Shown here piece after piece: positions 25,449 through 34,405 of a DNA stretch of 64,000 bases; position 1 is the first letter of the stretch, and every line of letters starts with the position of its first letter. Source of the DNA: Spirochaetaceae bacterium (GTDB lineage Bacteria; Spirochaetota; Leptospiria; Leptospirales; Leptonemataceae); contig PBUB01000008.1 in NCBI GenBank assembly GCA_002729885.1, positions 186,001 through 250,000 on the forward strand, read 5' to 3'. The notes below the pieces were generated by a model. The model searched no databases. It saw only the letters and a list, made by a program, of their open reading frames with translations, and was not told where the DNA came from. The translations under genes were made by a program, and so were the position numbers.

Positions 25449-26138
25449 TTAGAATGTAATGGTAAAAAATGCGATGGATAGTGCACCAAAGCCAGCCCAT
25501 CCAACGTGCTCCATATCTTCTGCAGCAGAAGGTCCCCTGTGTTCGATTTCTTCTCCGAGCCTGGGAAGCATCAACATCGCAGCCAGATGAAACGGAATCA
25601 TTGCCTTATGAAAGAAAATGCTATCGATTCCTGGTTCATCGCTTTTGATTCCCTCGGGCGCAAAATATGCGAGACCGGCGGTAATGGCATAAGATGCAAA
25701 TGTTGCATAGGCCAGGTTTCGATGCATGCTCCCTGATTTCCTGGACTTCCATTGTTCCCGGGACTTCAGTGCCAGATACAGGGCTGCATTGTTTGCAGGA
25801 TCTCTGGAAAGGAAATATTCTGCTGCGAAGCTACGGGGGCCCGGTTGCTGAATGGCCAGATAGTATAGAGGATCACTGGAGTAGGAAGGATTGGCCAGAA
25901 GCAAATATCTTGCCTGTTCATCCGCTGTACTGTAGAGACTTTCCTTCGCCTCATCCCCCACCAGGTTGGTGGCCAGCCAGAGCCCCAGGGTGGTCATCCC
26001 CATAACCTGGTGAAGATCCAGGTAATCCCGTCTGGTTTCCAGGGATTCTCTGGTAGGTTCTGCTCGCAACGATGCAATGGGTAACCAGAACAGCAGGAAA
26101 GCATAGAGAGCGAATAGAAAAGTAATTCTGCGAATCAT
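25449..26138 (-). CDS. Multi-pass membrane protein with paired histidines, cytochrome b561-like layout
   Basis: 229 residues from the ATG at 26138. A cleavable signal (MIRRITFLFALYAFLLFWLP) is followed by about four hydrophobic stretches. Histidines lie at or near the helices: DLHQVMGMTTLGLWLA, SMHRNLAYATFASYA, FFHKAMIPFHLAAMLML and EHVGWAGFGALSI. This spacing resembles four-helix b-type cytochromes, but the overall sequence is not a clear family member. YceI lies 140 bases downstream on the same strand, and YceI/b561 pairs are known, so a redox role at the membrane is a reasonable inference. Just after its stop (25420-25446) there is a triple TTTGTTGC repeat. Confidence 0.6.
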   Translation of the reverse strand: MIRRITFLFALYAFLLFWLPIASLRAEPTRESLETRRDYLDLHQVMGMTTLGLWLATNLVGDEAKESLYSTADEQARYLLLANPSYSSDPLYYLAIQQPGPRSFAAEYFLSRDPANNAALYLALKSREQWKSRKSGSMHRNLAYATFASYAITAGLAYFAPEGIKSDEPGIDSIFFHKAMIPFHLAAMLMLPRLGEEIEHRGPSAAEDMEHVGWAGFGALSIAFFTITF

Positions 26139-26256
26139 ACCAACTACGGCTTTTTCGCACACCGTAGTTTCAACTCAAAAAGGAAGATATTGCTGAATAT
26201 GCGAATCCATCGCAATTAGAGAAATACCTGGCTCTGGATACGGATGTTAGACCCGG

Positions 26257-26325
26257 GCCGGAGCTGCCACCGTAAGCGGCCGCTCACATACTAAGGGCGA
26301 CGGAAGGAACAAACGGAGCTCCGGC
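26257..26325. other. Nested inverted repeats between CBS-protein and His-rich membrane genes
   Basis: GCCGGAGCT (26257-26265) and AGCTCCGGC (26317-26325) are perfect 9-base complements. Inside lies the 10-base palindrome AGCGGCCGCT (26275-26284). The 200-base gap (26163-26362) holds no gene. On the minus strand the element would be in the leader of the His-rich membrane gene or the trailer of the CBS gene. No riboswitch family recognised. Confidence 0.4.
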
Positions 26326-26362
26326 AACCATCTAGAATCTGCTCCTTTTGCCCAGGCGAGTG

Positions 26363-26824
26363 TCAGGTTTGTCTTTCCTGCACAGTTTTTTCATCCACAA
26401 TAGCCCTGAGACAGTCCCGCCTGCTAATCTGCCCCACAAGCTTGCCGTTTCGCACCACCGGTAGCCTCCGGAAACCTTCGGATCTGAATTTTTCTGCCGC
26501 ATCTACAACGCTGGCAGAAGCATCGATACTTTCCACTTTCGTGGACATATACTGTCCTACTTCATGATTCGGAAGATGATGGTAGGTCTCTACCGTCAGG
26601 AGTCGCAGGCAATCCTTCTCTGATAGAATTCCTATCATCTCACCTTTTTCATCCAGTACAGGCCCACCGGCGATTTTGTTCTTGAGCAATATCTGGATAG
26701 CCTCATAGACATTCATGGAAGGTCGAAATGTAATGACATTTCGCGCCATATACTCTTCTACCTTTTTTACATTATATTCTTTTACCGGCTCTTCGAATTT
26801 AGGTGTGTAACTTGTAGCTCTCAT
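26363..26824 (-). CDS. Tandem CBS-domain protein
   Basis: 153 residues from the ATG at 26824. The frame is open further upstream, but AGGAGAAA lies just before this ATG. CBS 1 (VEEYMARNVITFRPSMNVYE ... GMIGILSEKDCLRLL-type turn, about 23-80) and CBS 2 (VGQYMSTKVESIDASASVVD ... GQISRRDCLRAI, about 93-148) make one Bateman module, which binds adenine nucleotides. No partner domain is attached, so it acts as a free energy-sensing subunit or binds another protein in trans. Divergent from the hemerythrin gene. Confidence 0.88.
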   Translation of the reverse strand: MRATSYTPKFEEPVKEYNVKKVEEYMARNVITFRPSMNVYEAIQILLKNKIAGGPVLDEKGEMIGILSEKDCLRLLTVETYHHLPNHEVGQYMSTKVESIDASASVVDAAEKFRSEGFRRLPVVRNGKLVGQISRRDCLRAIVDEKTVQERQT

Positions 26825-27006
26825 TTGTTTTCTCCTGATTTTCCGGTCTTGCTGGAGAGTTCCGGTCTTTGGTTCGCCGGATAGGCTCCAGGATTCGGGC
26901 AGGGGCAGGTAAGCAGAGTGTACAATGGAATTCACCTGCTGACAAGGACGAAATCAGCATAAATAGTGACTTTTCACTGTATCAAGTAATCTAGAACCTG
27001 GATGCA

Positions 27007-28101
27007 ATGGCGGTTTCTTACTCAAGTAATATGGACTCTGTAATCGTGGAGCGAGCGGCGGCCCTCTGGAAGCATCTGAATCTGGGGCTGGGTATTCGTG
27101 GTATCGATGCACAACACGCCTGGTTGGTGGCACTGGTTCTGGAACTGGAATGGGTGCTCCATCACAATCCCGATGCAGTTCCCGCCAGGTTTCACGATGT
27201 GGTTAAGCAGGCCGGGGAGTATGCGGAAGCACATTTTAAAGCAGAGGAACAACTGTTTCACGAATATCATTTCGCCGAGGAAGCAGCGCACATTCGCGCG
27301 CACCAGATGTTTCGCAAGGCGTTGCAGCGAATCTTGAGTGAAGAGGGCGTTTCCACGCGCAAAGAAGCGGAGAAGCTATACCGATTTCTACGGCAATGGC
27401 TCATTCATCACATTGTGGGTGAGGATCGAAAGTATGCCGATTTTCTGAAACGCAGAAAGCTTCTGGATCAGGCGAATCAGTTTATGGAGCAAAACAACCG
27501 CGATGCAGTGGTGTCCGATAATCAGTGGAAGCTTCTGGATATGGTATCCACCAATACCGGTATTACGGTTACTACATCGGAGGTGCTGAAGGAGATTACA
27601 TCCCTCTGGAATAGATTGAATTTGAAAATCGGAGTTCCCATAATCGATATTCAGCATCTCTGGCTTATCAAGATGATTGTGGATATGGATGAGGCGATGA
27701 GCGAATCCGCCCTTACCAGGCGTGCGGTGCTGGCCCGGACTATTGATGAGGCCGTCCGCTACATTGATGTCCATTTCAGAACCGAAGAGGAGTTGATGGA
27801 AGTCCTGGGTTATGAACAATCCGCCAGTCACAAAGCCAGACACAAGAAATTTGAACAATTTGTTCAGGACCGAAAAAAGGATTTCGAAGGCGGCAATCCA
27901 AGAGCGGCCGCCACTCTGGTAAATGATCTAAGGCAGTGGTTGACCAATCACATCGCTCTTGAAGATAAACAGTTCGTTGCCTACTATCAAAAGAATCAGC
28001 AAAAAGCCCTGGAATTCTCGAAAGCCGCCATCGCATCCGGCCGGGCTGGCATTCGACAGAGCCAGGTGGATCTCTATAAAACTGTTGTGCAGGGAGCCTG
28101 A
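27007..28101 (+). CDS. Double-domain bacteriohemerythrin
   Basis: 364 residues with two complete hemerythrin domains. Domain 1 ligands are in GIDAQHAWL, AHFKAEEQLFHE, HIRAHQ and HHIVGEDRKY. Domain 2 ligands are in IIDIQHLWL, VHFRTEEELM, HKARHKKF and NHIALEDKQF. Both keep the His-x3-Glu and His-x4-Asp di-iron signatures. Such proteins bind O2 or NO reversibly in the cytoplasm. The two domains are clearly related, so this is an internal duplication and fusion. Upstream, a short inverted repeat AGTGA-CTTT-TCACT lies near 26964. The function (oxygen sensing or buffering, often tied to motility) is inferred. Confidence 0.9.
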   Translation: MAVSYSSNMDSVIVERAAALWKHLNLGLGIRGIDAQHAWLVALVLELEWVLHHNPDAVPARFHDVVKQAGEYAEAHFKAEEQLFHEYHFAEEAAHIRAHQMFRKALQRILSEEGVSTRKEAEKLYRFLRQWLIHHIVGEDRKYADFLKRRKLLDQANQFMEQNNRDAVVSDNQWKLLDMVSTNTGITVTTSEVLKEITSLWNRLNLKIGVPIIDIQHLWLIKMIVDMDEAMSESALTRRAVLARTIDEAVRYIDVHFRTEEELMEVLGYEQSASHKARHKKFEQFVQDRKKDFEGGNPRAAATLVNDLRQWLTNHIALEDKQFVAYYQKNQQKALEFSKAAIASGRAGIRQSQVDLYKTVVQGA

Positions 28102-28165
28102 TCAGCCTGCAACGCTGCCTTTCCTTTTTCCTGGATCTATTTACCCGGAGCTTCAGGATTGTTAA

Positions 28166-30022
28166 TCATTTCAAAGTAGGACGAATCATATTTTCCGGAC
28201 TGAGAACTTCATCCAGCTTCTCCTGAGTCATATAGCCTTTTTCCAGTACCAGTTCTCCCAGGGAGCGGCCGGTTTCCAGGGCCTCCCGTGCCAGGGCCGA
28301 GGTTTTTTCGTAACCCAGATGAGGGTTCAAAGCAGTGACGATTCCAATGCTATTGTTTACCAGTCTGCGACATACCTCCGGATTCGCAGTAATACCTTCC
28401 ACGCAGCGTTTGCGTAGAGTAGATACTGCGTTGGCAAGCATCTCAATAGAAGTGAATAGATCGTAGGCAATAATGGGCTCAAATACGTTTAGCTCGAGTT
28501 GTCCGCCTTCGCTTGCCAGGGCCACAGCGTTATCCAGTGCGATTACCTGGAAGGCTACCTGGTTCACTACTTCCGGAATTACAGGATTTACTTTTCCCGG
28601 CATGATGCTGGAGCCGGGTTGAACGGCAGGAAGATTGATTTCGTTGAATCCGCATCTGGGGCCGCTGGACAGCAATCGCAGATCGTTACAGATCTTGGAA
28701 AGTCGAACAGCCAGCATCTTGAGCACCCCGGCCAGTTCCACAAATCCGGATGTATCCTGGGTTCCCTGCACCAGATCCATAGAAGTAGAAAGCTGATGGC
28801 CAGTTCTCCTGGAAAGCTCCGTAATGACCTTGAGAGCGAATTCTGGATGAGTGTTGATACCGGTGCCGATGGCTGTGCCTCCCATGTTGAGCTGGCTCAG
28901 CGGTTTTCGTGCAAGTTCGATTCGTTCAGCACCATCTCGAATCATCAGCGACCAGGCCTTGAACTCCTGTCCTAGAGTCATGGGCACTGCATCTTGAAGC
29001 TGAGTGCGTCCCATTTTTATTATATCTTTAAATTCCACGCCTTTAGCTGCAAAGGCATCGGAAAGGCTGTGCACCTCTACAAGCAGGCGATCCATCATGC
29101 GAAGCAATGTCACTTTGATGGAGGACGGATACACATCATTTGTGGACTGACTCATATTTACATGGTTGTTTGGATGAAGGCTCTTGTAATCCCCCCGTTC
29201 CTTTCCCATGATCATCAGCGCGCGATTCGTAATCACCTCATTTGCATTCATGTTTGTGCTGGTACCTGCGCCACCCTGCACCATATCCACCATAAAGTGG
29301 CTATGCCACATCCCCCGACAGAGTTCATCGCAGGCCTGAATAATGGCTTTTTTCTTTTCTTCATCCAGGTTCCCCAGGGAGTGATTGGCCACGGCGCAGG
29401 CCGCCTTGATATCTGCCAGGGATTCAATGAATTCCGGAAAATGATCCAGTCTAACTCCGCTGATGGAAAAGTTCTCCATGGCCCGCAGGGTCTGTACTCC
29501 CCACAATACATTGTGAGGCACTTCCCGATCTCCAATCAGGTCATGTTCCATTCTGGTTTCGCCTGTGCGAAAGTCCGCAGATATGCCTCGGTTGCCTCGG
29601 TTCGCATAGGCCAGTCTGCGAGCCAGGACCTTGCTCAAAGAGAGGACCAGTTCTCCAAACAGATGGGGATCTTCTTGCTTGATCTTGCGTATTGTGGTGG
29701 CTTCCAGTTTGCCGTATTTACCTTCGGAACGGGCTCTACCCCCCAGGGCATGCTTTCCTTCTTCAATCAGGATTGGTTCACCCAGAATGGTTCCAGGTCC
29801 ACTGGTAACGTATACCTTTTCCAGGCCCAGGGTTTCGTCGATTAAGTCGATCTCGCCTTCCTGGATAAAGAACAGAGCATGTCTCTGTTCTCCCTGCTTA
29901 AACAGGTAATCCCCTTTTTGAAACTCCTGTAGCTCAAAATGCCCGGCCAGGGCCTCCAGATCTTTTTCCGGAAGTGCACTGAATAGCTCTACCTGTTTTA
30001 GATTGCTGGCATTGATTTCCAT
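28166..30022 (-). CDS. aspA: Aspartate ammonia-lyase fused to an N-terminal cyclic-nucleotide-binding domain
   Basis: 618 residues. Residues 1-135 form a Crp-type cNMP fold (LFSALPEKDLEALAGHFELQ, GDYLFKQGEQRHALFFIQEG, GTILGEPILIEEG). From about 150 the protein is a fumarase/aspartase: GGAGTSTNMNANEVI, the NNHVNMSQSTNDVYPS region and the signature GSSIMPGKVNP are intact, along with SSGPRCGFNEINLPA, typical of aspartases (EC 4.3.1.1). The cNMP pocket lacks an obvious GExxLxxxxxRxA arginine segment (GGRARSEGK is nearest), so ligand binding is uncertain. No DNA-binding domain. Inference: allosteric or localisation control of aspartate/fumarate conversion. Confidence 0.87.
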   Translation of the reverse strand: MEINASNLKQVELFSALPEKDLEALAGHFELQEFQKGDYLFKQGEQRHALFFIQEGEIDLIDETLGLEKVYVTSGPGTILGEPILIEEGKHALGGRARSEGKYGKLEATTIRKIKQEDPHLFGELVLSLSKVLARRLAYANRGNRGISADFRTGETRMEHDLIGDREVPHNVLWGVQTLRAMENFSISGVRLDHFPEFIESLADIKAACAVANHSLGNLDEEKKKAIIQACDELCRGMWHSHFMVDMVQGGAGTSTNMNANEVITNRALMIMGKERGDYKSLHPNNHVNMSQSTNDVYPSSIKVTLLRMMDRLLVEVHSLSDAFAAKGVEFKDIIKMGRTQLQDAVPMTLGQEFKAWSLMIRDGAERIELARKPLSQLNMGGTAIGTGINTHPEFALKVITELSRRTGHQLSTSMDLVQGTQDTSGFVELAGVLKMLAVRLSKICNDLRLLSSGPRCGFNEINLPAVQPGSSIMPGKVNPVIPEVVNQVAFQVIALDNAVALASEGGQLELNVFEPIIAYDLFTSIEMLANAVSTLRKRCVEGITANPEVCRRLVNNSIGIVTALNPHLGYEKTSALAREALETGRSLGELVLEKGYMTQEKLDEVLSPENMIRPTLK

Positions 30023-30062
30023 GGGGATCCTCGAGTCTGCTTTCTGAATCTACTGGCAAGGC

Positions 30063-30109
30063 CTATGATCCAGAGCTGTAATGTTTCTTTCGTGAAATCA
30101 GGATCATAG
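30063..30109. other. Perfect 9-base inverted repeat in the aspA/YgjP divergent region
   Basis: CTATGATCC (30063-30071) and GGATCATAG (30101-30109) are exact complements 29 bases apart. They lie 41 bases upstream of aspA in a 176-base divergent gap. Could be an operator or a hairpin in a leader; no T-run adjoins it. Confidence 0.4.
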
Positions 30110-30198
30110 CTCCCCGGCTTGGCAACCAAAAACCCGGTGGGTCGGTCCAATAGAATAGCTTTACCAATTTGCAACATGGTTGATACTGGAACGGTTCC

Positions 30199-30915
30199 AT
30201 GGCTACCCGAAGGAAAGAAAAACACTATACCCTGGAAATGGATGGAGTGTCCATTCAGGTTGTACAGAAGTCCATGCGCAGTATTCGGTTCACTGTCTAT
30301 CCTCCCGATGGTCGGGTCAGAGTGGCGGCACCAATACACCTCAGTAGAAGCGAGATCAAGGATTACATTGAAAGGCGTCTTCCCTGGATCCACAAGCAGA
30401 AAGAGCGATTGGAATCCATGGATTTTGTGCCGGAGCCGGAGTATTCCGAAGGCGAACTGCACTATATACTGGGAAGGAAATACCCTTTGCGATTTGCCGG
30501 TGTGCGAAGTACCGCATTGAATGGTCGATCCCTGGAAGTTCCCCGTTCCCTTCGAGGACAGAAGACAAAGATTCAGCGATCTATGGATGGATTGTACAGA
30601 ACCCTTCTAAAAGAATTTATGGAGCGCAGAATCCCTGTCTGGGAAAAGGCCATGTCTGTGCGGGTCAATGCCCGGGGGGTGCGAAAAATGAAGACTCTGT
30701 GGGGGTCCTGCAACATTAGAACTCACCGAATCTGGCTGAATCTGGAGCTGGCTCGTATGTCCGAGAAATGCATTGAAGCCATCCTGGTCCATGAAATGGT
30801 ACACTTGAAGGAAAGACTGCATAATCGTCGCTTCTACTCGCTTATGGATCGTTATCTACCGGACTGGAAAGAAAGAGAAAAAGAGCTCAAAGAAGGCGGG
30901 ATTCGCTATTATTGA
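30199..30915 (+). CDS. YgjP-type (M48-like) zinc metallopeptidase
   Basis: 238 residues. The zinc site HExxH is in VHEMVHLKE (about residue 197), with a third ligand candidate His in the following HNRRFYSLMDRYLPDWK. The N-terminal RxxxRSIRFTVYPPDGRVRV strands and KTLWGSCNIRTHRIWLNLEL are diagnostic for the YgjP/DUF45 family. These are small soluble enzymes; the E. coli member is linked to nucleotide and genome-maintenance functions, but substrates are poorly defined. All catalytic residues seem intact. Confidence 0.87.
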   Translation: MATRRKEKHYTLEMDGVSIQVVQKSMRSIRFTVYPPDGRVRVAAPIHLSRSEIKDYIERRLPWIHKQKERLESMDFVPEPEYSEGELHYILGRKYPLRFAGVRSTALNGRSLEVPRSLRGQKTKIQRSMDGLYRTLLKEFMERRIPVWEKAMSVRVNARGVRKMKTLWGSCNIRTHRIWLNLELARMSEKCIEAILVHEMVHLKERLHNRRFYSLMDRYLPDWKEREKELKEGGIRYY

Positions 30916-30942
30916 TGGATTGACCGTCGGGAAAGGAAAAGC

Positions 30943-31647
30943 ATGGAAATAAAGAATCAAACAGATTCAGAAGATCGAGCTAAAAGACGCAATCCAGGAA
31001 AGTACAGCGAAGTCCAGTACTTAGACAATCGCATCGCTGGAATCAATAAACAGTGTTCCCTCGGCAGAGCCCGATCTCGCAAAGGCTATCCCGGCTGGAT
31101 GGCTCTTTTCTCTACAGTGTGGCTTTTTTTCGGATCCTGCATGAGCGCGCCGGATCGAAAGCCTCTGGAAACCGTGGAAAAACTGGATGTTGTGAAATAC
31201 CTGGGCACCTGGCAGGAGCTGTATCGCATCCCAAACAGTTTTCAAAACGGGGACGACCCATGCCTGGACACTACAGCCACCTACAGACGCCGCAAAGATG
31301 GCAAGATACTGGTTCTGAATCGCTGTGAACGCTCTTCCGGAACAGACGAAGCTACGGGGCTGGCCCATGTGGTAGAAGGCAGCGAAAACAGCAAATTGAA
31401 AGTGAACTTCACAGGAATCTGGCTTCTTCGTGCTCTGGGAATAGGAGATGGAAACTACTTCGTGATAGGACTGGGTCCTGTTGAAGATCGTCAGTATCAA
31501 TGGGCCCTGGTGGGAGAACCGTCGCGCAAATATGGCTGGATTCTGGCACGAAAGAAACTTCCTTCACAGACCCTGGATGAGATATTTCGTATTGCCGAAG
31601 ATGCAGGCTACAGCCGCGAGCAGTTTCAGGCCTTTCGCCGAGACTAA
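30943..31647 (+). CDS. Bacterial lipocalin (Blc-like) lipoprotein
   Basis: 234 residues. The lipocalin barrel begins with VKYLGTWQELYRIPNSFQNG (the G-x-W motif) and shows ATYRRRKDGKILVLNRC, then YFVIGLG and WALVGEPSRKYGWILARK. The final helix is EIFRIAEDAGY. The lipobox VWLFFGSC puts the lipidated Cys at residue 66, preceded by a long polar N-region. A shorter start at ATG 31099 gives a very short signal without positive charge, and the ATG at 30943 has AAAGGAAAA upstream, so I keep the long form. An outer-membrane lipid carrier, as for E. coli Blc. Confidence 0.83.
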   Translation: MEIKNQTDSEDRAKRRNPGKYSEVQYLDNRIAGINKQCSLGRARSRKGYPGWMALFSTVWLFFGSCMSAPDRKPLETVEKLDVVKYLGTWQELYRIPNSFQNGDDPCLDTTATYRRRKDGKILVLNRCERSSGTDEATGLAHVVEGSENSKLKVNFTGIWLLRALGIGDGNYFVIGLGPVEDRQYQWALVGEPSRKYGWILARKKLPSQTLDEIFRIAEDAGYSREQFQAFRRD

Positions 31648-32687
31648 TCCTCCCAGTCCCAGAAGAAATCCTTGTTTGTAAGTTCTTCTTCGGCGGCGGC
31701 AGCGGTTTCTGTTACCTGGCCGGGTTCCATGGATCCTTCCTGAATGATTCTGAGCTGTTCCTGCAGGTCGCTCAGTTCGTTTTCCCAGTAATCCTCGGTC
31801 CCAAAATGGGGAAAGGCTGCAGGAAATGCTGGATCCTTGATGCGACGGGCAATCCAGGCTGCATAGTGCACGAATCGCAAGGCTCGCAATGGCTCCACCA
31901 GAGCCAGCCAGGATTCCGGGAAATTGCGGAACTGTCGGTAGCCTTCCAGAAGCACAGCCCGATTTCGCATGCCTTCCAGGCCTTGCTGACCTGCCAGAAG
32001 CCAGATATCCTGCACCGGAGGTCCATTAACAAAATCATCAAAGTCCAGAAAGAACCAGCCTCGATCATCCCTTAGCAGGTTGCCCCCATGGGCATCCCCA
32101 TGAATTCGAATGGCTGGAATATCAGCGGCCAGTTGAACGTAGATTTCGCAAATCTCTGTCACCAGGTGTTCGTATCGGGAAGCAACATGGGCAGGCATAA
32201 ATTCCCCTTCCAGTAAATACTGCAGAGGTTTGAGACCAAATGTTTGCTCGTCCATGGAGATTCGATTCGTTGCAGGTTTTCTGGCTCCAATGTTATGGAT
32301 TCGCGCGATGAGGCGACCCAGTTGCTTCAGTTCTTCGTCCGAGAATTCATCGGGCATGCGGCCGCCGGTTCGGGGCCATAAAGCGAAGAAGATTCCGTCT
32401 CTTTCTTTCAGGGAATTCCCGCTGGAGAAGCGGAGAGGGGCACAGACCGGGATTTCCTCTTCCTGGAGTTCAAACAGGAAATCATGCTCTTCCTGAATCT
32501 GTTTCCTATTCCATCGATCCGGGCGATAGAATTTCGCGATTACGTGGGATCCGTCATCCAGTTTTAGATCGTATACTCGATTCTCAAGGCTGTTCAGTGC
32601 CAGGCAATGGCCGGTGGTATTGAATCCAGCATCATCTACGGCCGACAAAATGACATCGGTGGTCAGGCTATAGAACGAGCTGGTCAT
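31644..32687 (-). CDS. srkA: SrkA/YihE-type stress-response kinase
   Basis: 347 residues. An aminoglycoside-phosphotransferase fold kinase: NRVYDLKLDDGSHVIAKFYRP contains the ATP-binding lysine, IRIHGDAHGGNLL the catalytic HGDxHxxN loop, and FFLDFDDFVNGP the metal-binding DFD. RWNRKQIQEEHDFLFEL matches SrkA closely. SrkA is a Ser/Thr kinase protecting E. coli from death by envelope stress and toxin-linked pathways. A C-terminal acidic tail ends DFFWDWED. Its 3' end overlaps the lipocalin gene by four bases in convergent orientation. Confidence 0.88.
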   Translation of the reverse strand: MTSSFYSLTTDVILSAVDDAGFNTTGHCLALNSLENRVYDLKLDDGSHVIAKFYRPDRWNRKQIQEEHDFLFELQEEEIPVCAPLRFSSGNSLKERDGIFFALWPRTGGRMPDEFSDEELKQLGRLIARIHNIGARKPATNRISMDEQTFGLKPLQYLLEGEFMPAHVASRYEHLVTEICEIYVQLAADIPAIRIHGDAHGGNLLRDDRGWFFLDFDDFVNGPPVQDIWLLAGQQGLEGMRNRAVLLEGYRQFRNFPESWLALVEPLRALRFVHYAAWIARRIKDPAFPAAFPHFGTEDYWENELSDLQEQLRIIQEGSMEPGQVTETAAAAEEELTNKDFFWDWED

Positions 32688-32737
32688 GAATCATGGTCCA
32701 ATCCAGCCCTGGTCAGTAAAGCGGAAACAAAAGTACT

Positions 32738-33223
32738 TTAGAAATCCTTCTCACTTGCTGACACCAGCACCGAATTATCTTCCTGAAGCTGTACATCGAA
32801 CTGAATCTCTTCTTCGCCTTCCTGCAGAGGTTCCAGAGTAATCGAAAATACTTGCTTTTCCGGTACCCGAAGTGCTCCGGTCAAAAAGTCTACGGCAGTA
32901 GGCATCATCAAACATCCCAGCCCTGTAACTGTGGCCACTCCCGTACGAACCGGACTGTATCTGAATCGGATATCTTCTGTGGTGGTGCGATACCCTGGTT
33001 TGCTAATAATCATGGTCAGGTTTCTATCGCGAAACAGATAGAAGCGACCGGGCGTAGTAAAGTCATCGATCAATTCGCGTTCATCGAATATCTCCACTTT
33101 TGCCCCTTCCGGACTTGTTTTTACTTTGATGCTTCGTGCCAGGGGAAATAGAGAAAAGCTCAAGCAGCTACTCAGGACTGGCACTACAATAACAGTCAGT
33201 AAAAAGCGGGTCAGGATTTTCAT
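32738..33223 (-). CDS. PEGA-like lipoprotein
   Basis: 161 residues. Lipoprotein signal with the lipidated Cys at residue 20 (VVPVLSSC). The mature part carries VKTSPEGAKVEIFDERELID and TMIISKPGYRTTTEDI, the PEGA-type beta fold, then a hydrophobic stretch (VATVTGLGCLMMPTAVDFLTG) that may touch the membrane. The start overlaps the stop of the outer-membrane protein gene (ATGA), so the two are coupled and may act together. Confidence 0.75.
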   Translation of the reverse strand: MKILTRFLLTVIVVPVLSSCLSFSLFPLARSIKVKTSPEGAKVEIFDERELIDDFTTPGRFYLFRDRNLTMIISKPGYRTTTEDIRFRYSPVRTGVATVTGLGCLMMPTAVDFLTGALRVPEKQVFSITLEPLQEGEEEIQFDVQLQEDNSVLVSASEKDF

Positions 33224-34257
33224 ATATTGTCCCTCCCTGTCCGAAAGGTCACGGAAAAATACAGAGTGCTCATATTGCGGCCCAGTGGCCTGTAGATCGC
33301 AGGATCGCTAAATATTTCCAGATCATTATCTATAAAACCTCCCCGACTGGTGCCGGAACCATCCTGCAAATAAGTGGAGTAGTAACCAATTGTAGGTTTG
33401 GGCTTGTAATAACTGGCGATCCTTTCGTAGCTCAATCCCATGTTCAGCTGCACATAGTCGTTCATGGCATACTGCACTTTGAAATCCGTAGTCAGGACTG
33501 CATGGCGAGCGCCCCCCTCCTGGAATTGCAATCCCAGAGTAGTGAGTGTTGTACCACCCCCGGTGGGAGCTATCTGAAGGGAATAGAAATCTGATGTAAT
33601 ATCATAACTGCCATGGGAAGGGGGCATGTATCGAATCTGCCCTTTGAGTCGTATAGTTTCGCTCCAATCGTATTCCACTCCCAGTCCCAAAAACATACTG
33701 CTTGCCGAAGATCGTGCATTGCCGGCCTTTTCCTGGCTAAGCCCGATGGTGGCCGGAGTAGTAGAGTTGCTGATGGAAATGACCGTTCCATGCATTTTCA
33801 TGTACTGGGAATATCCCATAAAGCCATAGGAAGGAATGATTCTAAGCCGATCATTCATCGCATAGAAAATATGGTTAAACCCTACACCGAAGATTTGGTC
33901 CGAAATCTCAAAGTCGTAGTTACCCAGGGCGATGCTGTTCAGGGTGGGCCTTTGATAGGAAGCTTTGGTCGTGGGATAGTGTCCTCTGAAGAATATGGAA
34001 AGCAGGAAATCATTGGAGTATAAATCCAGCTGACCAAATCCGCTGGGCGCTGCATTCGTGGTGGTTTCAGGATTTCCGGGCAGAGAATAGGAAAGTGGCG
34101 TTAGATTTTCTTCAAAGGCCCGATCCTCGATCAGGATACGACTCAGTCCGGGAGAGTAATAGCTGGTTCCCATTCCGATTTCCAGCTCTACCGAGTCAGC
34201 CAGAAGCGGGGTAGCCAATCCAAGCACCAGCAACATTGGGCCGAATCGCGAAATCAT
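33220..34257 (-). CDS. Predicted outer-membrane beta-barrel protein
   Basis: 345 residues. Signal peptide (MISRFGPMLLVLGLATPLLA) followed by alternating amphipathic strands rich in Tyr, Gly and Ser, for example IFGVGFNHIFYAMNDRLRI, MFLGLGVEYDWSETIRLKGQ and FKVQYAMNDYVQLNMGLSYE. The C-terminal strand is STLYFSVTFR plus a short tail. No family recognised; the pattern of 12-14 strands suggests a porin- or FadL-like barrel. The upstream region is AT-rich (about 34280-34310) and may hold the promoter. It is coupled to the PEGA lipoprotein. Confidence 0.7.
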   Translation of the reverse strand: MISRFGPMLLVLGLATPLLADSVELEIGMGTSYYSPGLSRILIEDRAFEENLTPLSYSLPGNPETTTNAAPSGFGQLDLYSNDFLLSIFFRGHYPTTKASYQRPTLNSIALGNYDFEISDQIFGVGFNHIFYAMNDRLRIIPSYGFMGYSQYMKMHGTVISISNSTTPATIGLSQEKAGNARSSASSMFLGLGVEYDWSETIRLKGQIRYMPPSHGSYDITSDFYSLQIAPTGGGTTLTTLGLQFQEGGARHAVLTTDFKVQYAMNDYVQLNMGLSYERIASYYKPKPTIGYYSTYLQDGSGTSRGGFIDNDLEIFSDPAIYRPLGRNMSTLYFSVTFRTGRDNI

Positions 34258-34405
34258 TCGGCCATTGGAGCTACAACCGTTAAAAAATAAAGAAATTCTT
34301 ATATTTTCCAGGATAGCGCATCCAGGTGTTCCGATGGCGCAAGGGTTATACTAATTGTTACAGCTACGCTTGAAATCAGTTCCTGAATCGGATATACGAC
34401 CTGCA

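Noticed and set aside
26255..26330. Cobalamin-riboswitch-like wording GAGCTGCCACCGTAAGCGG
   Set aside because: No B12 box or remaining core elements, and orientation relative to flanking genes does not fit a leader.
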